From the NCBI GenBank assembly GCA_963753105.1, contig CAVWBD010000001.1, forward strand, positions 868,001 through 932,000: a stretch of 64,000 nt of DNA. The letters are read 5' to 3'. Below are positions 32,972 to 43,254 of the stretch, one piece after another (within the stretch, counting starts at the first letter, position 1; every line of letters starts with the position of its first letter). The translations under genes and the position numbers were made by a program. The notes beneath the pieces are model-generated. The model was not told where the DNA came from. It searched no databases and worked only from the letters and a program-made list of their open reading frames with translations. Origin of the DNA: SZUA-36 sp963753105 (GTDB lineage: Bacteria; Pseudomonadota; Gammaproteobacteria; Xanthomonadales; SZUA-36).

Positions 32972-34993
32972 TTACAATCCACCCGGGCCGCAGTCTTTGG
33001 TCAGGTAATCCTCCATCAGGTTGAGGATTTTTATATAGTGGCTGTAATACCAGGGTAACTGGTGCGGCATGTCTTCGATCAACTCGAGTTTGGCCGGAAC
33101 GGTATCCTCCACTGCCTTGTAGAAGTTCTTTGCGTGCCACGCAGGTGTGCGCACGTCACGGTCTCCAACAAACAACAGGATCGGTATATTGGCCTTCTCC
33201 GTGTTATCCATCGGGTCCATACCGGTCACTGTTTCCCCCTGTAGAATGCGCTGCAGCCGGTTGGTGCTCCAGTTGGTTCCAAGACGTGCGAGATCGGTCA
33301 CCGGCGCCCCGGCGATGGCGCACTGGTAAGGGCTATTGGGCCGCACCGTGGCGGCTGCGGCCGCGAAGCCGCCATAGGAGTAGCCAAAGATGGCGACCCG
33401 GTCAGGATCGGTGATTCCCTGTTCCACGAGCCACTGCGTAGCGTCATCCTTGTCGTCCTGCATGGCCTTGCCCCACTCGGCATCCCCCGCCAGCCAGAGC
33501 TTGCGGCCCAGCCCAGTGGAGCCACGGTACTGGGGCCGTAGAACGGCATAGCCGCGCGAGGAAAAGAAAGGTACCAGGCCCGAGCCGTCCCAGCCCATGT
33601 AGTCCCGTGCCCAGGGCCCGCCGTGCGGGTGAATGATGGTCGGCAGTGGGCCGTCCTCTTTTTTCCAGCCGGGTGGTAAGTCGAGGATGGCCGGGATCTC
33701 CAGGCCGTCCCTCGCGGTGTAAGTCAGCCAGCGCTGTTCACCGAGGTCTGCGCTGTCGATCCAGGGCCGCTGCTTGCCCAGGGTCTGGACTGTTTTACGG
33801 TCGATGAGCAAGTGGTATGCAGTTGGGCTCTGTCCGCTCACGGTCATGAACAGGATCCTGGACAGGTCGTCGTTGTAGTCCGTGAGATATACCATCTGGT
33901 CCGGGTAGGCCTGCTTCAGGCCCTCGTGAATAGCACGCATGTCCGGGTCCACATAGGTGGTCTCGAAGGCAGGGCCGGAAATACTGAAACCCAGTATCTT
34001 GTTGAAATTGCTCGGTTGATTGCCAAATACCAGGTTAACGATCGAATACTTGCCGTGCGCCACCAGTGGCTCGCTGCCAAAACTACGGGTCTTGGGATCG
34101 TACATCCAGGCCTGGGCCAGGTCAGAAAACAGGTCCGTGATCACATAGAACTGACCGGTTTTATCATCGATACCCACCACCCTGACCGTGTAACGATCGC
34201 TCAATTTCGTGGTCAGCTTGTCGTGGACCTCGAACTCGTCGGTCTCAGCGTTATGGATCAGGACTTGCTGTTCGTAGTCATCCTTGCCCATGGGTTCGAT
34301 CATGGTACGGATCAGGAGCCTGCCGTCGCGGGGATGGAACAGGCCTGGTGCGGCATCAGGCCCGGCACGCAGCAGCAACTTGGTTTTCTCGGTTTTCAGG
34401 TCGTAGAGGAAATAATTGCCTTGCAGGCTGAGACTGTCTATCTGCTGGATAATGACATTTGTCGGGTCCAGCGGCAGGTTATTGATCAGCCGGGCGCTAC
34501 CGGCAATCTCAAGGCACTTCTCGATTTGTTCAGAAGTGCCGATTTTTTGTGAACCGCGGGTGAAGGCTTCGTCGAACTTCGAGTGCTTCGCATCCGTGAG
34601 GTAGTTCTTGAACACGAAGGTCGCCGTGGATCCGGCGAAATTACCCTCGCCGCAACCGGCCAGCGGTCCGGTCCACTCCTGGCGTCCGGTCACCAGGATT
34701 TTACCTGCCTTCAGGGCAAAGGCGTTGATGAACTTCATGCGCTCCGCACTGGCGGTGATTACCGGCTCCTGGTCCATATGATCCAGGTTCCAGGTTGCCA
34801 GGGCCGTGTCCTTGTAGTCGGTGCCCGGTGCGGCGATCAGCGCCACCAGTTGCTTGCCATCGGCGCTCATTGAAACGGAATTGATGGCGGGTTTTCGGGC
34901 CAGTGAATCGATCGGGACAGGCTTGGCGGTCGCGCTGAGTGAAACCGCTGTCAGGGACAGCGCCAGCAGGTGAATGAGTACTTTTGATTGCAT
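32972..34993 (-). CDS. Prolyl oligopeptidase family (S9) serine peptidase
   Basis: 673 residues. A signal peptide (near 1-23, ending LSATA) indicates export to the periplasm. Residues of roughly 30-400 form a beta-propeller-like domain. The C-terminal alpha/beta hydrolase has the oxyanion region PTIIHPHGGPWAR and the nucleophile GYSYGGFAA with Ser near residue 540. The Asp lies in VGDRDVRTP near 612 and the His in DMPHQLPW near 643. It probably cleaves peptides or acyl-peptides. It lies beside a TonB-dependent receptor on the same strand, a common pairing for peptide uptake. Confidence 0.9.
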   Translation of the reverse strand: MQSKVLIHLLALSLTAVSLSATAKPVPIDSLARKPAINSVSMSADGKQLVALIAAPGTDYKDTALATWNLDHMDQEPVITASAERMKFINAFALKAGKILVTGRQEWTGPLAGCGEGNFAGSTATFVFKNYLTDAKHSKFDEAFTRGSQKIGTSEQIEKCLEIAGSARLINNLPLDPTNVIIQQIDSLSLQGNYFLYDLKTEKTKLLLRAGPDAAPGLFHPRDGRLLIRTMIEPMGKDDYEQQVLIHNAETDEFEVHDKLTTKLSDRYTVRVVGIDDKTGQFYVITDLFSDLAQAWMYDPKTRSFGSEPLVAHGKYSIVNLVFGNQPSNFNKILGFSISGPAFETTYVDPDMRAIHEGLKQAYPDQMVYLTDYNDDLSRILFMTVSGQSPTAYHLLIDRKTVQTLGKQRPWIDSADLGEQRWLTYTARDGLEIPAILDLPPGWKKEDGPLPTIIHPHGGPWARDYMGWDGSGLVPFFSSRGYAVLRPQYRGSTGLGRKLWLAGDAEWGKAMQDDKDDATQWLVEQGITDPDRVAIFGYSYGGFAAAAATVRPNSPYQCAIAGAPVTDLARLGTNWSTNRLQRILQGETVTGMDPMDNTEKANIPILLFVGDRDVRTPAWHAKNFYKAVEDTVPAKLELIEDMPHQLPWYYSHYIKILNLMEDYLTKDCGPGGL

Positions 34994-35069
34994 GAATTCT
35001 TCCCCGTGATATTTTTGACTGTAAAACCAGCCATTATGTTAGCTGAAAACGTTCTTTTTTGCGCCCCAT

Positions 35070-35098
35070 AAAAAACAAGCGGCACCGAAGTGCCGCTT
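35070..35098 (-). terminator. Rho-independent terminator of the minus-strand TonB receptor gene
   Basis: On the minus strand, a 9-bp stem AAGCGGCAC / GTGCCGCTT with a TTCG tetraloop is followed by GTTTTTTA, 28 bases after the receptor stop codon. Confidence 0.85.
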
Positions 35099-35126
35099 GC
35101 AAGCTTATCGCTTTTCAGCCGGGCGG

Positions 35127-38070
35127 TTAGAACCGGTAGTTCATACGCACGAAGTAACTGCGACCGAGCAGATCGTACTGCGAGGCTGAAATCGGTACGT
35201 TACCCCTTAAGGCCCTGTACACGTCAGAGACCGTGTCCGGAGCTTCATCAAACAGGTTGTTGACACCTACCAGCACATCCCAGTCATCCCGTTGATAAAT
35301 CACGGAGAAGTTGTGGTACAGGACCGAGTCCATGGTGATGTCCACAAACGCGGGGCCTAAGCCGTAGTAGGAGCTTCTCTCTGCGTCTACGAACGGTGAG
35401 TCATCGGTTGCCGAAACGTACTGCAGGTAGTAGTTGAACCGCCAGTCCTGCCAGTTCAGGGAGGCACGGAAGTTGGTGGTGTTGTCCGGGCTGCCGATCG
35501 TGCCGACGTAATCGGTGGTATCGAAGCCTTCGACCTCGCTCGGGTCAAACAGACGCTGCGTGTTTTCGAGGTTCCAGGTGCTTTGCGCCGCCAGTTCGAG
35601 TTGACCGAAGCTGAGGTCGATGTTCCACACCAGGTTCAGGTCGATACCCCTGTAGAGCTGCTCGTTGACGTTGATAAAGGCATCATGAATCTCGGTGATG
35701 TTGTGCTCGTACAGGTCGCCCGCCGGGAGCCGGTCAAACAGGTCGCAGAATGAATTGGGGAAATTCTGCGCGTTGTAGCAGCCGCTGACGATCGCGCCGG
35801 CACCGAGGTCGTCGATCTGGTTATTGACTTCGATCTCGACATAGTCAAGCGCGATGCTCAGGTCCGAGAACTCGGGTGTCCAGACCAGGCCGAACGTCAT
35901 GGCATCGGAGGTCTCCGGCTCCAGGAATCCGGCGCCGCCGCCGGAAATGACCGTGGCGGAAGAACCGAGGCCGGTGTAGTCGTCCGGAATACCCTCGGCC
36001 GCGCAGTTGGTGCGGATATTGTCATTGGTGCTGTCGCCCCAGTTAACGCAGGGATCGATGCCCGCCTGGCCCACGAAGCCGGTTTCATCACCCAGGTACA
36101 ATTCGAACAGCGCCGGGGCGCGGTAGGAGGTGCCCATCGTTCCGCGCAGCAGGATGGTCGGGGTCAGGGCCCAGCGCAGCCCGGCTTTCCAGACCGTGTC
36201 ACTGCCGCCTTCCTTGTAATCGAAGTAGCGTCCTGAGACGTTTAATGTCAGATCCTCAAAGCCGGGTTTACCCGCCAGCAGCGGGATCTCGGCCTCGACG
36301 AAGGCTTCCCATACATCGTTTGAACCCTTTGTCACCAGCGCGGAAGACGAACCCCACAGTTCACCTTCCCTGGAATACGAACTGGGCTGGTCGTCGATGC
36401 TGAAGGTACGGTATTCGAGACCAAAGGCGGTGCCCACGGCGCCGGCCGGCATCTGGAACAGGTCACCGGCCAGTATACCGACTACCTGGAACTGGTCGTA
36501 AACCGTACTGCCCTTGTGGTCAACACCGATGGCGTCGACGATGGCCTGCATGTTCGTGCCGCCCAGGACCGCCGGATCATAGAAATTGATCGGTGGGGCA
36601 TCAGGGATGCCTATGGACCAATCACCCGACCGGGAGGCAAGAATCCCATTGCCCGCGTAGCTACCGTCCGAGTAAGAGTATGATCCATAAATCTGCCAGC
36701 TCCAGTAGCTGTCCGTCGGCAGCAGACCTTCAAAGCCGGTAGTGATAAAGTAGTAGTCGACGTCGATTTGGGAATTCGACGGATAGGGTATGACGGGCTG
36801 GCCGATCGGTAGCCCTATTTCCGGGTTCCAGTCCGGGTCATTGGCATAACCAAAACCGTATGGAGCAGCCCATGCACTGCCGAGGATGGGGAAGAACTGG
36901 CGCCAGCCTTCCGACTTGGTTTGGCGGTTGCTGTACAAGAAGTCTGCGTCCCAGTCCACGCCGCCCCAGAAATCAAAGGTGTAGTCCAGCGTGGCGTAAA
37001 CGTTAAGACGCTCCATCTCGTTGAGGACCATCTCGGAATCAAATTGATCAATCTCGTACTGGTCTTCATAGTAGGCCACGCCGCCCGGATCGTCGTAACG
37101 GCCGTTGTTACGGTACCGGTAACCATCGAGTGGGCCTTCGGTAACACCGTCCGGTGACGGCACGAGGTATCCGCCGTCCCAGTGGTCGACCACCAGGTTT
37201 ATCCACATGTCATAACAACCGAAGCCGTTGGGGTCGTTGGGGCTGCGGCGGGCAGAACGTTCCCACCGGTCGATGCGGTTGCCATCTTCATCCCAGAACG
37301 CGGTCCTGGGTGCAGGCGAAATAGTGGCGGTCGCCAGTGGTGAGCGCCTCGCTTTTCTGCCACTGGGCGGACAGGGTCGCGTTGCCCTTGTCGAAGTTCC
37401 AGCCGGTCATCAAACCGACCCGGTACATTTCGCCGCCGCTTGACTCGGGCAACTCGGTCAGCGCCTGGATTTCAAAGCCGTCCACGGAGCGCCGCGTGAT
37501 CACGTTGGCCACACCGGCCACCGCGTCGGAACCGTAAATAGAGGAACTGCCGTCAAGCACGAACTCGGCGCGCTGCACGGCGATTTCCGGGAGCATGGAC
37601 AGGTCGAGGGCCTGTGTCTGGCCGCGTGTGCCGCTACCGCCGGGCCGCCGGCCGTTCAACAGTAACAACGTACGGTTAGAACCGAGGCCGCGCAGGTCGA
37701 GGGTCTGCACGCCGGTGCCGCCCTGGACCACGAAGCCGTTCCATTGGTTCGCCAACTGCGTGGTGCCGGATGCGACGGTCGAGTTTTGCAGGATGTCGGC
37801 AATTTCGAGCTGGCCGACCTGGGCCTGGGTCTCGGCTGTAACGATCTGTACCGGGGAGGTGGAGGTGAAGTCTTCACGCTTGAGCAGCGAACCGGTGACT
37901 TGCACGCGGTCAAGTTCTACCGCCTCCTCTTCTTCTGTTGTCTGGCTATCTTCGGTTTCTTCCCCCTGATCATCCTGTGCCCAGGTAGGATTGGCAAAAA
38001 GTGCCATCACCAGGGCTAGGATCAAAGTATGAAAAACCGTTTTTGTTTCGAAACGGTTGGTGCTTGTCAT
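35127..38070 (-). pseudogene. TonB-dependent outer-membrane receptor, frame broken once near 37290-37330
   Basis: Read with one base removed, this is a receptor of about 980 residues. It has a signal peptide from MTSTNRFETKTVFHTLI to NPTWAQ (ATG 38070, AGGAGA 7 bases upstream), a TonB box-like VELDRVQVTGSLL, a plug domain (LNGRRPGGSGTRGQ, DGSSSIYGSDAVAGVANVI) and a 22-stranded barrel ending YFVRMNYRF with the terminal Phe. As read, the first frame stops at 37288 after RHYFACTQDRVLG. The barrel continues in the +1 frame (ISPAPRTAFWDEDGNRIDRW). Either one base is extra or two are missing. Its ligand is unknown. It is divergent from a second receptor and downstream of nothing else; the S9 peptidase lies past its terminator. 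Confidence 0.85.
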
Positions 38071-38578
38071 TGGGTATCTCCTTCTGTCTGACCGCAACGT
38101 ACTGTTTAGCACAAAAAAACAGGTCATTTAAACAATGTTTTAACGACCTTGAGTACTTTAGTATTAAATAAGTGTTAAACGCGTGTGTTGTTTTATCAGG
38201 AATTGCTAGTACATGCAAGCCGCAGAATCCTGTTGAATTTCAGACCCGGGTGAATTGTTGATGACGATTCAAGGCCCACGTGCTTCATTACTTCTGGCAT
38301 ATTCGCGCATGACCCCGGCGGTAAGTAGTGAAAGTAGGTGAATTAATCTTAGGTGGAGTGCTAAAAAGAGCTAATAAAAGGGTGCTTTTTTAGTTAAATT
38401 AATGTAAATTCTGCAGGGTTAGTATGAAAATTAATGTAATTTTAACAAAAAGAAGTATCGCAGCTATTTAAAGTATTAATTTGTAAGGCGCTAAGTCGTT
38501 GAATTAAAAAGCCGTCATTTGTTCTACCAAGCGACTCCAGGCCTTTGACAAAAACTGTAGTAAACAGGAGTTTAAGTT
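38071..38578. other. AT-rich divergent control region between two TonB receptor genes
   Basis: 508 bases without a plausible reading frame, visibly richer in A and T than its surroundings, most of all at 38340-38500. It contains two near-identical blocks TTAATGTAAATT (38398) and TTAATGTAATTT (38430). It must hold the promoters of both receptors; I could not place them reliably. No Fur-box-like sequence was convincing. Confidence 0.5.
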
Positions 38579-41224
38579 ATGCAACATAAAAAGCTACTGA
38601 GTCTTTCGATCTCTACCGCACTAGGACTCACATCATCATTAGCGCTGTCTACAGCCGCCGTCGCACAGGACGAGCAGCTCGATGATGGCGAAGCAGTACT
38701 TGAAGAAGTATTGGTAACCGGTAGCCGCATCGTACGGCAGGACAAATTCGATGCTGGTGGCCAGGTCGTGGCAATCGATGAGGCTGCCATTGACGCACTC
38801 TCAGCGCTGAACGTGGCCGACGTACTGAGGTCTTCCCCGTTGAATGCCTTTGGTTCTTTCAACGAGCGGTCCGGTAACTCAGCCGGCTCAAACGCAACCT
38901 TCAACCTCAGGGGCCTGGGTAGCTCGCGTACACTGGTTCTGCTCGACGGTGCGCGTATACCGGGCAGCCCGAACCTCGGTGCTGACTCGATGAACATCAA
39001 CATGCTGCCAATGGCCGCCATTCAGCGTATCGATATCCTCGCTGACGGCGCCTCCGCTGTTTACGGTTCAGATGCCGTGGCCGGTGTGGTCAACATGGTT
39101 ACACACAAGAGCTTTGATGGTATGGAAGTCAAGCTGCGCTATGGTGATCGTGACCGTGATGACGGTGGTGACATTGCCGCCAGTATTCTGACCGGTGCTT
39201 CCAACGATCGCGGCAGTGTCGTGTTTGCGTTTGAATATTCCAAGCGTGATCCGATTTTTGACGCAGACCGTAAATTCACGGCGCCGTGGCAAGTAGATTT
39301 TGACGGTGACGGCCGGATCGACATTTACGACGAAACCGATGGTATTTCATACTACGGCCGTACCTGGAATATCTACGACGACAACGACGATATCTATCGT
39401 GCGGCGGCAGACTGCCCGACCACCGGTGGATTCGTAGGTGTACTGGGTGCAGCCAACCTCGGTGATCCCGATGGAACGGTGTGTGCATTTGCCTATGCGG
39501 GTGTATCCGCCAACCGTGCGGAACTCGAGAAGGTCAACGCCTACATGTATTCGGAATTCGAAATTTCCGAAAACCACACCATGTACTTCCGTGGCCTGTT
39601 CTCCAGGAACCGGTCGTTTGGCCGCTATGCGCCACCTGCAGCCGGCTGGCCAAACCCTCCTGAAGATCACCCGCACAATCCGTTTGATATTGACCAGATG
39701 ATTGCCGATCGGCGAAATCAGCGCGCAGATTACTGGTCTGTGGGCAGCTTATCGCTGGACCAACATCGGCACCCGTGATGACTACACCTATGACACCCAG
39801 TGGGATGTCATTGGCGGTTTCAAGGGTGACGTCACCGATAACGTGACCTACGAGGTCTACGCGCAGACCGGTCGTTACGACTCTGTCTAATTTTGGTCGG
39901 TATTACCTGTCCTACCCGGGTCTCGACTATGTTCTGGACAATGGCATTGACCCCTTCTCTGATGCGGGCGCTTTGACCATGCGTGCAGACACGACCCAGG
40001 ACAACTACACCCAGCAGAACAAGGCCTATGGCCAGTTGCAGTTTAATGTGGGTGACTGGTTGGGTGCAGGTGAATCCATCATGCTGGTCGGTGGCGAGTA
40101 CGTGGAGATCGGTTACTCCAACAAGTTTGACGCCCAGTCGGAAGGCGGCAATGTCGGTGGTTCTGCCGGTAACTCAAGTTCTGGCGACCGGGACTTCATG
40201 GCCCTGTTCTTCGAGTTGTACGTACCGCTGACCGATGACATGGAACTCCAGGTCGCAGGCCGTTACGATGACTACAGCGACTTCGGTTCGGCGTTCTCAC
40301 CAACGCTTAGCTATACCTGGAATGCGATGGACAACCTGACCCTGCGCGCACGTTGGGGTGAGGGTTTCAAAGCGCCGGCGTTGTCCGTACTTGTACGGCC
40401 CTGAAACATTCTCAGCCGTGACCGCCTATGACCCGATCAGCGATACGCGTAGGCAGTTCGATACCTACTACAACACGAACCCGGATCTGGAAGCAGAAGA
40501 GTCCGAATCATGGAGTATTGGTTTGAACTGGGAATACCTCGATGGGCATTCAATTGACATCGCGTATTACGATGTTTCAGTGACCAACGTGATCACCCAG
40601 CCTGGTACCCAGAGCCTGTTCTATGCAGATGCCGTTGGTACAACCTGGGATCCGAACTCTACACGCGTAGAGCGTAGTGCCACGGGTAACGTCAGGGCCG
40701 TCTACTCCTATGCAATCAATGGCGACGAGCTTGGGGTCAGCGGTATCGACTTCCAGGCGCATTCGTACTTTGATATGGGTAAAGGGGGCGGTTTGGACCT
40801 GAACCTGTTCTGGTCGCACCAGCTTGAGTTCAAGCAGAACGCGTACTTCGGTGGTGGTTACCAGGATGTGGCTGGTTTCTATCTGCAACCGACGGATCGC
40901 GCACAGGGTTCGATTATCTGGAACCTGGGTGACTTCGGTATTGACCTGATCGGCAACTACATCGGTCCGCATTCTGAAGAAGATAATGTTGATAGGAATA
41001 CCGGCGTGTTGTCGACGAGCTCGAACGATCTTGATTCATGGCTTACGTGGGACTTAGCCTTCCGTTGGGACGGTGGTGAGTGGGGCCAGGTCAAGATCGG
41101 CGCCAACAACGTTACCGATGAAGATCCGGTACTTGATATTCAAGGCAAATATGCTGACGGTTTCCCGAATCTTTATGATGCCATCGGCCGTGTTTACTTT
41201 ATTGAGTACACCAAGAACTTCTAA
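38579..41224 (+). pseudogene. TonB-dependent outer-membrane receptor with three apparent +1 frameshifts
   Basis: Corrected, this is a receptor of about 880 residues. It has a signal peptide (MQHKKLLSLSISTALGL to AVAQ), a TonB box EEVLVTGSRI, a plug (TFNLRGLGSSRTLVLLDGAR, DGASAVYGSDAVAGVVNMVT) and a barrel ending YFIEYTKNF. As read, the frame is lost near 39709-39716 (DQMIADR then EISAQITGLW), near 39883-39890 (GRYDSV then NFGRYYLSYPG) and near 40390 (APALS then YLYGPETF). Each break moves the frame by +1, so one extra or two missing bases per site, and 2646 minus 3 bases gives a whole number of codons. The plug resembles receptors that sit with glycan or peptide-uptake genes. It faces away from the other receptor. 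Confidence 0.85.
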
Positions 41225-41294
41225 GCTCTAAGAAGATGCGCAAAGCATCGGAAAGTTGAGAGCCTGTCACATAAGGTTCTCAGATTGAAAAGAG

Positions 41295-41324
41295 AGCCCC
41301 GGCCTTCTGGCCGGGGCTTTTTTT
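41295..41324 (+). terminator. Rho-independent terminator after the plus-strand TonB receptor
   Basis: A perfect 10-bp stem AGCCCCGGCC / GGCCGGGGCT with loop TTCT, followed by T7. Confidence 0.9.
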
Positions 41325-41385
41325 ATCGGCGGCCTTGATATGGCAGACTACACGAGTGGCTTCACAATGGGCGCAAAAGGATTGG

Positions 41386-42324
41386 ATGACAGCTGTGCAA
41401 AAGTCTATTCATTGGAGTGAGTATTGGTCGGACGGCAACCTGACGTCCCTTCCGGGGGATTTCCGGGAGAACTATGATGGTGAGATCGCGGCGTTCTGGC
41501 ACGCGCAGTTTCACCACGTCCCGGAACACGGCAAACTGATTGATCTGTGCACGGGTAACGGCGCGGTCGCGCTGCTTGCCGCTGCCTGGTTCCGGTCGCG
41601 GTCGAGGGCAATGCAATTGTATGGCGTTGACGCCGCCAGCATTAACCCGCGAGCCATTGCCAGGAAGTATCCCGGCCTGGCGCAGCTGCTGTCATCGATT
41701 ACACTGATCGGCGGCTGCCCGGTCGAGGATATCGATCTGCCCAGCAATGAATTTGACCTTGTCACCAGCCAATACGGTATCGAGTATTGTGACGGGCCTA
41801 AGGCGGCAGCCCAGGTGTTTCGCCTGTTAAAACCCGGTGGACGTTTTGCGTTTATAAGCCACGCTATTTCAACTGACATCATCAGGTATATGGAGGATGA
41901 GTGGCGTGAATATGAGGCCCTGGGTGAATTGAAGTTCCTGTCCGGAATTGAGCAGTACCTGCGGGGCGACCTGATATTTCGGGATTTTCAAAAATTGATG
42001 AAAAGCTCGCAGGAGGCGCTATCCGGGCAATACCCGGATTCCCAGTTAATAGCGGCGATATTGAATATGCTGGCCAATGTCGTGCCCATGGACGAGTACG
42101 CCGCCGGGCAAAACCGGGCCAGGCTTGATCAGTTTCAGCAGGAAATCAGCTGTGGCCGGGAACGGCTAAAAGACCTGTTGCGTGTCAACAGGGCGATCCA
42201 GTCCGATCCCGGTTGGTACCGTGTGTTTGAACAGCACGGTCTGGAGCTGGTTGAGGCGGGTGACATCCTTTACCAGGGTGTGCACAATTCTGGACGGTAC
42301 TATTGTTTTGTAAAACCGGCTTAG
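41386..42324 (+). CDS. Class I SAM-dependent methyltransferase
   Basis: About 312 residues. SAM motif I reads GKLIDLCTGNGAVALLAA near residue 62. Motif II is LYGVDAASINPRAIARKYP. A region at EFDLVTSQYGIEYCDGPKAA and LLKPGGRFAFISHA completes the Rossmann fold. The C-terminal half is helical and not diagnostic. The ATG at 41386 has AAGG 5 bases before it; an earlier start at 41335 would fall against the terminator. It precedes the sulfotransferase gene by 34 bases, so both are probably one transcript. The substrate is unknown; co-modification of the same acceptor as the sulfotransferase is inference. Confidence 0.8.
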   Translation: MTAVQKSIHWSEYWSDGNLTSLPGDFRENYDGEIAAFWHAQFHHVPEHGKLIDLCTGNGAVALLAAAWFRSRSRAMQLYGVDAASINPRAIARKYPGLAQLLSSITLIGGCPVEDIDLPSNEFDLVTSQYGIEYCDGPKAAAQVFRLLKPGGRFAFISHAISTDIIRYMEDEWREYEALGELKFLSGIEQYLRGDLIFRDFQKLMKSSQEALSGQYPDSQLIAAILNMLANVVPMDEYAAGQNRARLDQFQQEISCGRERLKDLLRVNRAIQSDPGWYRVFEQHGLELVEAGDILYQGVHNSGRYYCFVKPA

Positions 42325-42358
42325 CCCGGACATTTCACAACAGCAGCGGGAGTTTTTA

Positions 42359-43201
42359 ATGGGTAACCTGCTTTGGATTGCATCCTATCCAAAATCCGGT
42401 AATACATGGCTAAGGGCATTCATCGAGAACTACCTGAGAAACCAGCCTCGGGCAATCGACATCAATACCCTTCACCAGGTTTCACAGGCCGAGGCGAGGT
42501 CTTTCCTGTACGAGCCCTTTGTCAAGGGGGGGGATACCGCCACTTGCAGCATCGAGGAGATTTGCGCGATCAGGCCGTTGGTTCATGCCGACATGGCGAG
42601 GCGAGCCAATGGTACGATTTTTGTCAAGACACATAATTTTCACGGTGAATTTGCCGGTTACCCGCTGCACAACCCGTCGGTGACCGCGGGTGCCATTTAT
42701 ATCGTCAGGAATCCTCTGGACGTTGTCACCTCCCTGGCCAGTTACTTCGGTCATAGCATGGATGAGGCCATCGATTTCATGGCCCAGGAAAGGACGGGGA
42801 CCCCAAACGAGAAGGAAAATGTGCCCCAGGTCATCACTTCCTGGTCCATGCATGTTCAGAGCTGGACACAAGACAATAACGAAAGCCTGTTGGTCTTACG
42901 TTATGAAGATATGCTGGACAACCCGGTCAAGGCTTTCAGAAAGCTGGTGTCCTTCCTGGGTCAGAAGCGTGACCCGGCGCGCTTGAAAAAAGCCATCAGG
43001 TTTTCTTCCTTCGAGCAGCTGAAATCACAGGAAAAACAGGGTGGCTTTGTTGAAAAGCACGAGAACGCCCGCTCATTTTTCCGCCAGGGAAAGAAAAACC
43101 AGTGGCGGGAAAAGCTGACAGATGAGCAGGTCAGGAAGATCATCGACAGTCACGGCGAACAGATGGCTCGTTTCAATTACCTGCCGCCGGGATTTTCCTG
43201 A
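42359..43201 (+). CDS. Sulfotransferase (single domain, Sulfotransfer_1 type)
   Basis: 280 residues. The 5'-phosphosulfate-binding loop is IASYPKSGNTWLRAFIEN at the very N-terminus. The 3'-phosphate-binding motif is IVRNPLDVVTSLASYFG (R-x-P-x-D-x-x-x-S) near residue 120. A C-terminal GFVEKHENARSFFRQGKKNQW matches the RKGxxGxW-type region that closes over PAPS. It transfers sulfate from PAPS to a hydroxyl of a small molecule, glycan or protein, in the cytosol; no signal peptide is present. GGGAG precedes the ATG. It follows the methyltransferase. Confidence 0.9.
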   Translation: MGNLLWIASYPKSGNTWLRAFIENYLRNQPRAIDINTLHQVSQAEARSFLYEPFVKGGDTATCSIEEICAIRPLVHADMARRANGTIFVKTHNFHGEFAGYPLHNPSVTAGAIYIVRNPLDVVTSLASYFGHSMDEAIDFMAQERTGTPNEKENVPQVITSWSMHVQSWTQDNNESLLVLRYEDMLDNPVKAFRKLVSFLGQKRDPARLKKAIRFSSFEQLKSQEKQGGFVEKHENARSFFRQGKKNQWREKLTDEQVRKIIDSHGEQMARFNYLPPGFS

Positions 43202-43254
43202 GGCCGGGCGATCCGGAAAACACCGGCTAGATCAATACTGATGCCGGGGTTAGT

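Noticed and set aside
33812..34552. 246-residue open frame on the plus strand, antisense to the S9 peptidase
   Set aside because: The minus-strand frame has full S9 motifs; this one has no domain, no ribosome site and is a compositional shadow. The same applies to the 284-residue minus-strand frame at 12888-13742 and the 242-residue one at 6403-7131.
35127..41224. Phase variation of the TonB receptors
   Set aside because: Phase-variable genes usually have long simple repeats at the switch site; none of the four break sites has one.
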